Origin: VRUE01 sp035701465
GTDB lineage: Bacteria > Actinomycetota > Thermoleophilia > Solirubrobacterales > 70-9
DNA: 12,930 nt
Assembly (NCBI GenBank): GCA_035701465.1
Contig: DASSMU010000087.1
Coordinates: 1-12,930, forward strand
Reading direction: 5' to 3'
The translations under genes and the position numbers were made by a program. Shown piece after piece: positions 4,958-12,930 of the stretch (position 1 is the first letter of the stretch; each line of letters opens with the position of its first letter). The notes below the pieces were generated by a model. The model worked only from the letters and a program-made list of their open reading frames with translations. It searched no databases and was not told the DNA's origin.

Positions 4958-5329
4958 GCGATCGCTAGCGGGGCGGGGGGTCCGCGCTTTGGCCTGCGAG
5001 TAGACGAGCAGGCTCTCGCCGAGGATCTTGAGCGCGCCAGCGAGGCGGCGCGGGCGGCGATCGAGCCGGCCGTTCGCAAGTTGGAGGCGGGGGGCGTCGC
5101 GGTTGAGTCCCTGCGCCCTTGCGAGGCGGAAGCGCACGATGGCACGCGGCTCGGCGGATGCGTAAAGCACTACATCCCGCAGCCGGATGGCCAGTGGGGA
5201 GCCGTATTCAGCATTGACCGAGAAGCCTCAAAGCCCGCACTCGCGCTGCTTGCGGTTGGCGAGCGTCACCCGATCCGATCCTGGAAGCGGAGCGTCTATG
5301 AGGTCGCTCATCGCCGCCTCCATCGGTAG
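4958..5329 (+). CDS. Putative RelE-like toxin, start codon unclear
   Basis: An open frame of 123 codons follows the TAG of the small gene without a frame change. It reads RFGLRVDEQALAEDLERA, an Ala/Glu helical stretch, then CVKHYIPQPDGQWGAVFSI, LALLAVGERHP and SVYEVAHRRLHR at the C-terminus. The helical front, the strand pair around W-G-A-V-F and the ending Y-E-V-A-H-R-R-L resemble RelE/ParE-like mRNA interferases, but no family is named with confidence. No ATG, GTG or TTG occurs in frame before TTG 5081, which would remove the helical front. ATC at 4961 (with GAGGGG seven bases upstream) and CTG at 4994 are the only other options. It may use a rare start, depend on readthrough, or be a decayed gene. 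Confidence 0.5.
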   Translation, partial: AIASGAGGPRFGLRVDEQALAEDLERASEAARAAIEPAVRKLEAGGVAVESLRPCEAEAHDGTRLGGCVKHYIPQPDGQWGAVFSIDREASKPALALLAVGERHPIRSWKRSVYEVAHRRLHR

Positions 5330-5335
5330 TCGCTC

Positions 5336-5359
5336 TGGGGCAACAGATGGGGCGACATG
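5336..5359 (+). repeat. Right copy of 24-base subterminal direct repeat
   Basis: Matches 1966-1989 at 20 of 24 positions in the same orientation. It is followed at once by the small palindrome ACATG-CCCC-CATGT (5355-5368). It lies about 95 bases inside the right tRNA relic. Confidence 0.55.
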
Positions 5360-5370
5360 CCCCCATGTAT

Positions 5371-5440
5371 TCCAGCCGATCTCCACGTAGTTCAATCTCG
5401 CGAATACCGCTTGAAACCGGGCTCCACGTAGTCCAGCCGA
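5371..5440. repeat. Short repeated motifs near right border
   Basis: CTCCACGTAG occurs at 5381-5390 and 5422-5431. TCCAGCCGA occurs at 5371-5379 and 5432-5440, so the two motifs appear in swapped order. TTCAA and TTGAA (5391-5395 and 5411-5415) form a dyad between them. Clustered short repeats beside an att-like site are what integrase arm-binding sites look like, but no integrase remains to support this. Confidence 0.4.
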
Positions 5441-5453
5441 CTCCAGACTCAAC

Positions 5454-5484
5454 CTCATAAACCGAAGGCCGCGGGTTCGGAGCC
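5454..5484 (+). pseudogene. tRNA-Met 3'-half relic, right island border
   Basis: Starts with the tRNA-Met anticodon loop CTCATAA, continues CCGAAGG and CGCGGGTTCG, then decays. It agrees with 1851-1881 at 26 of 31 bases in the same orientation. No 5' tRNA half precedes it. It ends immediately before the stop codon of the HtaA-like gene. A displaced copy of the anticodon-to-T-arm segment is the standard footprint of integration into a tRNA gene. Confidence 0.65.
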
Positions 5485-6570
5485 TCAGCTACCGGTGTAG
5501 AGCACGAGGTCCAGCTCTCCCAGCGTTTCACCTTCGGTGAACGGCGTAGGCGGATCAAAGGTCGCGTTGAGCCTGTCAGCGAGGAACTGGGTGGCGATTG
5601 CCTTCACGTCGGTCAGCTCCATTCTACTCGCCCCCTTGATCCGGGTCGTGGCGGCGCTGGTGTCAAGGGTGGCGATGGGCCCGTACGCCAGGTTTGCACC
5701 CGACAGCGTGGACAGGCCGGCCGACAGCACTCCGGACCCGAGGTCCACTATCGGTGTCAGCAGCAAGAGATCCTGGTCGGGTTCGGGTCTTTGCAGCGTC
5801 AAGCCGCCTTCGCCGGTGACGAGTCCCGTCGACGCGTCCGGCCCCAGCTTGCCGCTCGCGACTTCGAACAGGAATATCGGGGGGCTGCCTCTTTCGCCAA
5901 AGCGGCTCGAGCTTCCCCACAGTCCGATGTCGACGCCCAGCGATTCCAGCCTGGCGAAGGTGGACACCTCTCCACCCAGAGCGATCATGCCCCTGGCGAT
6001 CGTCACCGCCTCCGGCTGCACGACGCTGGAGATGCTTCCCAGCGAGCGACCGCCGGCGAAGACGCTGGCCAGGCCAAGCGCTCGGTTGAGGGCGAGGGCG
6101 GCAAGGCGGGTGAGCCTCAGGGTGTGGACGGCGATCTTCGCGCCGAACCCGTCAGGCGCCCCGTCGATCTTCGGGAGCGAAGCGATCGTCAGCGTTCGGC
6201 CGCCGATCTGGCCGCGCAGCTGCTTGGCGGGAATGTCGAGGATCAGCTTGCGTACCACGACCTCGCGCCGCTGCCCCCGAAGCTTGAACCCGCCTTCATG
6301 GGTGACGACGGCACTCGCTTTCGGCGCGTCGAGCGTGCCGCCGCTTGCCGGCATGGTCGCGGTGCGCCCCCGCATTTTTCCTGGCTTCAGCTTGACAAGC
6401 CGGATGCCACTCCTCTGCAAGCTCTCGTAGAGGCTGGCATTCAGCTTCAGGGCCGTCTGTCCCTCACCGACGGGTTCGGCAGCGCCCCAGGCAACCGGCG
6501 CCCCCGCAAAGACCAATGCGAAGGTTGCGAGAGCGGTCGCTGCGAATGTCTTCCTCGGAGCGGTGGGCAA
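5485..6570 (-). CDS. Secreted HtaA-like domain protein
   Basis: A 361-aa exported protein. Residues 1-30 form a signal peptide (PRKTF, a long Ala/Leu/Phe core, then VAWGA). The body appears to hold two related beta-rich halves. The first (about 40-170) has ALKLNASLYESLQRSGI, TMPASGGTLDAPKAS, and HEGGFKLRGQRREVVVRKLI, the layout of HtaA-type domains (a Ser/Leu opening, P-x-x-GG-x-LD, then a GG-strand). The second (about 205-350) repeats it loosely (LGVDIGLWGSS, GEGGLTLQR). HtaA domains in corynebacteria bind haem, but no haem-ligand Tyr/His can be assigned here. TTG 6570 is chosen because the signal peptide begins there and TAGGGT lies eight bases upstream. The frame stays open far upstream, across acnA, but that part is antisense. 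The stop abuts the right tRNA relic. Confidence 0.75.
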   Translation of the reverse strand: MPTAPRKTFAATALATFALVFAGAPVAWGAAEPVGEGQTALKLNASLYESLQRSGIRLVKLKPGKMRGRTATMPASGGTLDAPKASAVVTHEGGFKLRGQRREVVVRKLILDIPAKQLRGQIGGRTLTIASLPKIDGAPDGFGAKIAVHTLRLTRLAALALNRALGLASVFAGGRSLGSISSVVQPEAVTIARGMIALGGEVSTFARLESLGVDIGLWGSSSRFGERGSPPIFLFEVASGKLGPDASTGLVTGEGGLTLQRPEPDQDLLLLTPIVDLGSGVLSAGLSTLSGANLAYGPIATLDTSAATTRIKGASRMELTDVKAIATQFLADRLNATFDPPTPFTEGETLGELDLVLYTGS

Positions 6571-6578
6571 GGTGCAGG

Positions 6579-6584
6579 ACCCTA
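6579..6584 (-). promoter_or_regulatory. Leaderless -10 box for HtaA-like gene
   Basis: TAGGGT on the minus strand is followed by eight bases and then TTG 6570. This spacing supports the TTG start and matches the other leaderless starts in the window. Confidence 0.45.
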
Positions 6585-6666
6585 ACCGAGCAGGGCGCCT
6601 GAACGATCGCGCGATTTCGTCCCAACCATGCCTCCGCCTCGCGCGCGGTCGGCCCGCCCGCCCACC

Positions 6667-6672
6667 TAGGAT
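6667..6672 (+). promoter_or_regulatory. Leaderless -10 box for acnA
   Basis: TAGGAT is followed by six bases and the acnA ATG. GGAG also lies in that gap, but it would be missing from a transcript that starts at the ATG. The 108-base divergent gap shows no clear -35 box, riboswitch or iron-box dyad. Confidence 0.45.
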
Positions 6673-6678
6673 GGAGCT

Positions 6679-9474
<2,796 letters not shown>

Positions 9475-9490
9475 CCCTTGCCCGTTTTCT

Positions 9491-9583
9491 GGCGGACGCC
9501 GGACCAAGCGAGGCAAGGACGCAGGGAGCCCGAATAGCAGCGCTATTCGGGCGACTGAGGACGCCGCATCGCGCCGGCCCGCC
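9491..9583. repeat. Nested hairpin element, possible dispersed repeat
   Basis: The core is a perfect 10-bp hairpin, GCCCGAATAG (9528-9537), loop CAGCG, CTATTCGGGC (9543-9552), flanked on both sides by AGGACGC (9516-9522 and 9558-9564). An outer stem pairs GGCGG (9491-9495) with CCGCC (9579-9583) and CCGG (9499-9502) with CCGG (9574-9577). It lies between the convergent acnA and DUF3817 genes, where REP-like elements often sit. There is no T-tract, so it is not a classical terminator. Its modular symmetry suggests a repeat family or a structured RNA. Confidence 0.5.
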
Positions 9584-9779
9584 ACCGTCTGAAACCGCAA
9601 GGCGGTACAGGAGGGCCGCGGGAGGCAGGGGGGTCCGCGCGACCCTCACTGCACCTGCGCGTCGGTAGCCAGGGAGGGATGCCGACGCGACCGTCCCCCT
9701 AAACGGGACTGCTCAGAGGAACAGTCAGGCACTACCTATACCGCGTAAATGCGGCGGGGTCAAGGTAGCTTGAGCGGGT
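9584..9779. other. Intergenic region with further small hairpins
   Basis: No gene is visible. CGCGTCGG (9658-9665) pairs with CCGACGCG (9682-9689), GACTG (9707-9711) with CAGTC (9722-9726), CCGC with GCGG across GTAAAT (9741-9754), and CTACCT (9732-9737) with AGGTAG (9763-9768). With 9491-9583 this gives nearly 300 bases of foldable sequence. None of it matches an RNA family I recognise. Confidence 0.35.
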
Positions 9780-10121
9780 TTACGGTGATTCCGCAACTCT
9801 TTGCGGGGAATCCGCAACTCCCCATCCGCGCCGCTCGATCAGCTCGATCCCGATAACGCTGCCGACCGGCCCGACCGGCGTCAGGGTCGCCGCCAGCAGC
9901 GTGTAGGGGGTCTCGCGCCTGCCGCAGGCGACCCAGATCACGATGCACAGCACCACGAAGCCGAGGCCGTGCGCCCAGCCGAAGACCATCGTCTCCGTTT
10001 CGAATCCGGGCACCAGCCAGAAGAGGATCAGCAGGCTGAAGATTCCGAGCTCGACCCAGGAGAGCCACTTGACCCAGACAAACATCGGCCCGGGGGTCGG
10101 CTTCGGCAAGGCGCTGCTCAT
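9780..10121 (-). CDS. DUF3817 integral membrane protein
   Basis: A 113-aa membrane protein with three hydrophobic segments at about 17-37, 45-66 and 72-92. The order FVWVKWLSWVELGIFSLLIL, then GWAHGLGFVVL with its His-Gly pair, then TPVGPVGSVIGIELIERR is the DUF3817 (YdzA-like) pattern. These are small actinobacterial and Bacillus membrane proteins of unknown role. ATG 10121 is chosen because TATCTT lies eight bases upstream; the longer open frame beyond it is antisense to the repeat protein. The C-terminal tail contains a short duplication (GVADSP, RVAESP) that comes from a 12-base direct repeat in the DNA. It is convergent with acnA and divergent from the large secreted protein. No function is assigned. 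Confidence 0.8.
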   Translation of the reverse strand: MSSALPKPTPGPMFVWVKWLSWVELGIFSLLILFWLVPGFETETMVFGWAHGLGFVVLCIVIWVACGRRETPYTLLAATLTPVGPVGSVIGIELIERRGWGVADSPQRVAESP

Positions 10122-10129
10122 TGCGTGCC

Positions 10130-10135
10130 AAGATA
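10130..10135 (-). promoter_or_regulatory. Leaderless -10 box for DUF3817 gene
   Basis: TATCTT on the minus strand, eight bases before ATG 10121. Same pattern as at acnA, vapB and the membrane gene. Confidence 0.4.
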
Positions 10136-10263
10136 CCCGGCCCCCGGTGGGGCGCAGACCCCGCGCCCCATCCCGCCCATGCCAGATAGGCGCGTCTATG
10201 AATGCACAACGTGCCAAAACGGCGGGGAGGAGACGCGAGGGACGGCAAGAAGACCGGGACCCG

Positions 10264-12930
10264 ATGGGCAAGAGCCTCAATCCAAACTTGAGCAACCCGG
10301 GCAGCTTTATCCGCAACACGGGCCTGGGAAGCCTGGCGCTTGTCGTGCTGATGCTCGTCGCGTCCCCGAGCGCCCAGGCGGCCTCCAAGACCTGGGACGG
10401 CGGCTGTGGCGTCGACACCTCGTGGAGTTGCGCCAACAACTGGAGTGACAACGCCGTGCCCGGAGCAGAAGACACGGTCACCTTCAACGCGATCTCGACT
10501 CACAATGCGACCGTGGACCCCGGTTTTGCGGGCACCGTCGCAATCCTCAACGTCAACACGGGCTACACCGGCACGATCAGCCTCGGACGATCCCTCACGG
10601 TTTCCAAGGCCTTCACGCAAAAGACCGGCAGCTTCGACGCAGGCGGCCAGGGCCTCACGCTGAAATCCCTGACCCTGTCAGGCGGCGCTTTCAGAGCCAG
10701 CTCAGGGACCACATCGATCAGCGGCACTTTCAAAGTCTCCGGAACGCCGACCTTCATCGCAAACGGCGGCACTGTCGACTTCGACGGCGGGCCCGGCACG
10801 CTCACCTGCGGCGGAGTCGTGTTCAACCACGTCGACATATCGCACACCGCGGGGACCAAGACCGTCGGTAGCAGCTGCAACCTTCCCCTTGGCAACGACC
10901 CCAGCGCCGCCGGCGGTGGGTCGATCAAGCTGAATGGCATGCTGTCGGGCACCGGCGCCCTGACCGCGTCGGGAACCTTCACCCTGGGCGCCACCGGCGG
11001 CCTTTCCGGATTCTCGGGCCTGACCGCTGGAGCCCTGGTTGTAAATGGAGCCTATGATTTCGGCGCCTATTCGCCGTTCTCGGTGGCCCAGAATTTCACC
11101 CTCGCCTCGGGGGCCAGCTTCGTCGCGCCGAGCGCCACGGCATCGTTCGCCGGGAACTTCACCATCAGTGAAGGGGCCGAATTCGATGCCAATGGCGGAA
11201 CAGTCATCTTCAACGGGACGGCCAGCAGAACCTTGTCGTGTGGCAACAAGGTCTTCAGCCTCGTCAAATTCGAACACACGGCCGGTGGCAAGACCGTGGG
11301 CGCAAACTGCTCGTTGCCCCTGGGAAACGATCCGGACCTGGGAAATGCCATCGGCGCATCCGTACGACTCAACGGATCGCTGTCTGGCACGGGCACTCTG
11401 ACTGCTTACCAAACGTTCACTCTTAGCAGTACAGCCAGCCTGTCCGGATTCAGCGGGCTCGTCACCGAAAGCGGCTTCAACATGACAGGAGTCAGTGCGG
11501 ACTTCAGCTCCTACGGCACGTTTTCGATAGGCAACTACACGCAAACGGGCGGGACGATATCGGTTCCGAATGGAGCCAGTGTTAGCGGGCGGTTCACCCT
11601 GAACTCAGGCGCGACGTTCAACGCAGCGGAAACCGGCTCCGTCAGCTTCGGGAACAACTTCATGGTCAATTCCGGCGCCACTTTCAATGCCAAAAAAAGC
11701 ACCGTGGTGTTCGACGGGGGCTTTAGCGCGAGCATCAACTGCGGTAGCACCGTCTTCAACTCGGTCGTCTTCTCCAATGTCGCCGGTACAAAGGTCGTCG
11801 GCAGCAGTTGCAACCTGCCGCTTGGCAGCTCTCCAACAGCGGGAAGCGGTGGTTCGATCACTCTGAACGGCACTCTGTCCGGCTCTGGGACTCTGACTGC
11901 ATCGGGGGCGCTGAACCTGGCCTCGAGTGGTGAATTGTCTGGGTTCTCTGGCTTGAAAGCAGCAGGCCTGACAGTCAGCGGCACCCATAGCTTCGGTTCC
12001 TATTCACCGTTTACCGTCAAAAACGACTTCACCTTGAAGGCGGCAGCGCATTTCACCGCGCCATCAGGCGTTGCCTCTTTCGGCGGAGGTTTTGCCTCGG
12101 AAGTGGGGGCAATCTTTATGGCAAACGGCGGAACGGTAGAACTCGTGGGCACAGAACAGACTGTTACGGGCGATACCACGTTCAACAATCTCAGCAAGCG
12201 CGTCAGCTCGGCCGACACGCTGACGTTCAACGCCGGCGATATCCAGACCGTCCAGGGTGCGCTCACGCTGGAAGGAAAAGATGCGAGCAACCAGCTGGCC
12301 TTGGCTTCTTCCATTCCCGGCGTTCCCTGGTTGATAGACGACAAAGGGACGGCTGAAGTCCACTTTGTCTCAGTGTCGGACAGCACCAACACCGGTGCAA
12401 GCATTATCGCGAACGAAAGCACCGACGGTGGAGGCAATACGGGTTGGATCTTCCCGGGCCCGGCCAGTGAATTCGTCGTCTCGGCGGCGACAACTACGCC
12501 GACCGCCGGCGAAGCCGACAACCTGACGATCACCGCCAAGGATGCCCAGGGCAACACCGCAACCTCCTACACCGGCTCCCACAGCCTCACCTTCGGCCCG
12601 GTCGCCGACAGCCCCTCCGGCTCCCACGCCACGGTGACCAACTCCTCCGGCACCGCGACCAACTTCGCCACCGCCACCGCGATCACGTTCACAGAAGGCG
12701 TCGCCACCGTCACCTCGGGCAAAAACGGCCAGATGGTCCTGGTCAAAGCCGGCTCGACCTCGCTCACCGTCACCGACGGCTCGATCACCAACGGCTCGGG
12801 CCTGGCGATCACGGTCAGCCCGGGGACCGCTACCGAATTGGTGCTGGGTGCCGCCACGACCACTCCCACCGCTGGGGCGACCGACAACCTGACGATCACC
12901 GCCCGCGACGCCCAGGGCAACACCGCAACC
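10264..12930 (+). CDS. Large secreted beta-repeat/Ig-like surface protein, partial
   Basis: An open frame of 889 codons that runs off the right edge. Residues 1-39 are a signal peptide (polar start, core LALVVLMLVA, then SAQA). KTWDGGCGVDTSWSCANNW follows, a common opening of beta-helical surface proteins, with Cys48 and Cys56. Three large Gly/Ser/Thr-rich repeats come next, each containing CG..VF, TAGTKTVGSSCNLPLGN, LNGTLSGTGTLTASG and LSGFSGL. Each has a cysteine pair exactly 23 residues apart: 182/205, 326/349, 493/516. From about residue 740 an Ig-like repeat array begins (DNLTITAKDAQGNTAT), with the second unit starting 122 residues later. The role is probably surface or extracellular, such as adhesion; no catalytic site is visible. 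ATG 10264 gives a normal signal peptide; in-frame ATG 10198 would add 22 residues. Neither has a clear ribosome-binding site. The C-terminal anchor is outside the window. Confidence 0.8.
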   Translation, partial: MGKSLNPNLSNPGSFIRNTGLGSLALVVLMLVASPSAQAASKTWDGGCGVDTSWSCANNWSDNAVPGAEDTVTFNAISTHNATVDPGFAGTVAILNVNTGYTGTISLGRSLTVSKAFTQKTGSFDAGGQGLTLKSLTLSGGAFRASSGTTSISGTFKVSGTPTFIANGGTVDFDGGPGTLTCGGVVFNHVDISHTAGTKTVGSSCNLPLGNDPSAAGGGSIKLNGMLSGTGALTASGTFTLGATGGLSGFSGLTAGALVVNGAYDFGAYSPFSVAQNFTLASGASFVAPSATASFAGNFTISEGAEFDANGGTVIFNGTASRTLSCGNKVFSLVKFEHTAGGKTVGANCSLPLGNDPDLGNAIGASVRLNGSLSGTGTLTAYQTFTLSSTASLSGFSGLVTESGFNMTGVSADFSSYGTFSIGNYTQTGGTISVPNGASVSGRFTLNSGATFNAAETGSVSFGNNFMVNSGATFNAKKSTVVFDGGFSASINCGSTVFNSVVFSNVAGTKVVGSSCNLPLGSSPTAGSGGSITLNGTLSGSGTLTASGALNLASSGELSGFSGLKAAGLTVSGTHSFGSYSPFTVKNDFTLKAAAHFTAPSGVASFGGGFASEVGAIFMANGGTVELVGTEQTVTGDTTFNNLSKRVSSADTLTFNAGDIQTVQGALTLEGKDASNQLALASSIPGVPWLIDDKGTAEVHFVSVSDSTNTGASIIANESTDGGGNTGWIFPGPASEFVVSAATTTPTAGEADNLTITAKDAQGNTATSYTGSHSLTFGPVADSPSGSHATVTNSSGTATNFATATAITFTEGVATVTSGKNGQMVLVKAGSTSLTVTDGSITNGSGLAITVSPGTATELVLGAATTTPTAGATDNLTITARDAQGNTAT
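12517..12930 (+). repeat. Tandem Ig-like repeat units, 366-base period
   Basis: Bases 12517-12537 recur exactly at 12883-12903, and a second stretch encoding A-Q-G-N-T-A-T matches in both units, giving a 366-base (122-residue) period. Identity at the DNA level means recent or maintained duplication. Only one full unit and the start of the second are inside the window, so the copy number is unknown. Confidence 0.75.

Noticed and set aside
4832..5170. Minus-strand 112-aa frame
   Set aside because: Antisense to the antitoxin/toxin-like pair; Arg/Leu-rich without motifs.
5336..5440. CRISPR-like short repeats
   Set aside because: There are only two copies of each motif, with irregular spacing, swapped order and no cas genes.
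10198..10263. Possible c-di-GMP riboswitch ahead of the large secreted protein
   Set aside because: A few purine-rich stretches resemble the consensus, but the tetraloop-receptor layout and paired stems are missing.
10563..12923. Series of minus-strand frames of 85-280 aa
   Set aside because: All are antisense to a single unbroken 889-codon secreted repeat protein, and their apparent repeats simply mirror it.

Overview
This is a high-GC window from an actinobacterium, most plausibly a member of class Thermoleophilia (Solirubrobacterales-like). The lineage is inferred from several things together: a c-di-AMP (ydaO-type) riboswitch ahead of a secreted NlpC/P60 protein, an AcnA-type aconitase with the acidic linker seen in actinobacteria, an HtaA-like secreted protein, a DUF3817 membrane protein, and a recurring start signal in which TAnnnT lies 6-8 bases before the start codon (leaderless transcription). 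No 16S or other marker gene is present, so this remains an inference.

Layout. Positions 1-1800 look like ordinary chromosome: an inverted repeat, a secreted NlpC/P60 hydrolase on the minus strand under a c-di-AMP riboswitch, and a divergent short-chain dehydrogenase. Positions 1826-5484 look like an old integrated island. Each end carries a degenerate 3' half of a tRNA-Met(CAT), in the same orientation (26 of 31 bases alike), and no integrase remains. Inside are a TIR-like (ThsB/MTH538-type) gene, translationally coupled to a small DUF7701/RyR-like gene; a three-helix membrane protein converging on that pair; a vapBC toxin-antitoxin pair with an apparent relic of a second vapC; a gene with a helix-turn-helix; and a second small antitoxin/toxin-like pair whose toxin frame lacks a normal start codon. 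Positions 5485-12930 return to chromosome: an HtaA-like secreted protein divergent from acnA (complete, 931 aa), a 300-base intergenic region rich in hairpins, a DUF3817 membrane protein, and the first 889 codons of a very large secreted repeat protein that runs off the right edge.

How the genes fit together. The most interesting unit is the island's TIR + DUF7701/RyR-like + membrane-protein set. By analogy with Thoeris, TIR would make an NAD-derived signal, the small partner would be a candidate sensor or adaptor, and the membrane protein a candidate effector. The surrounding TA modules and tRNA-derived borders are typical of a defence island. The TIR-to-membrane signalling step is inference; the gene arrangement and motifs are visible in the sequence.
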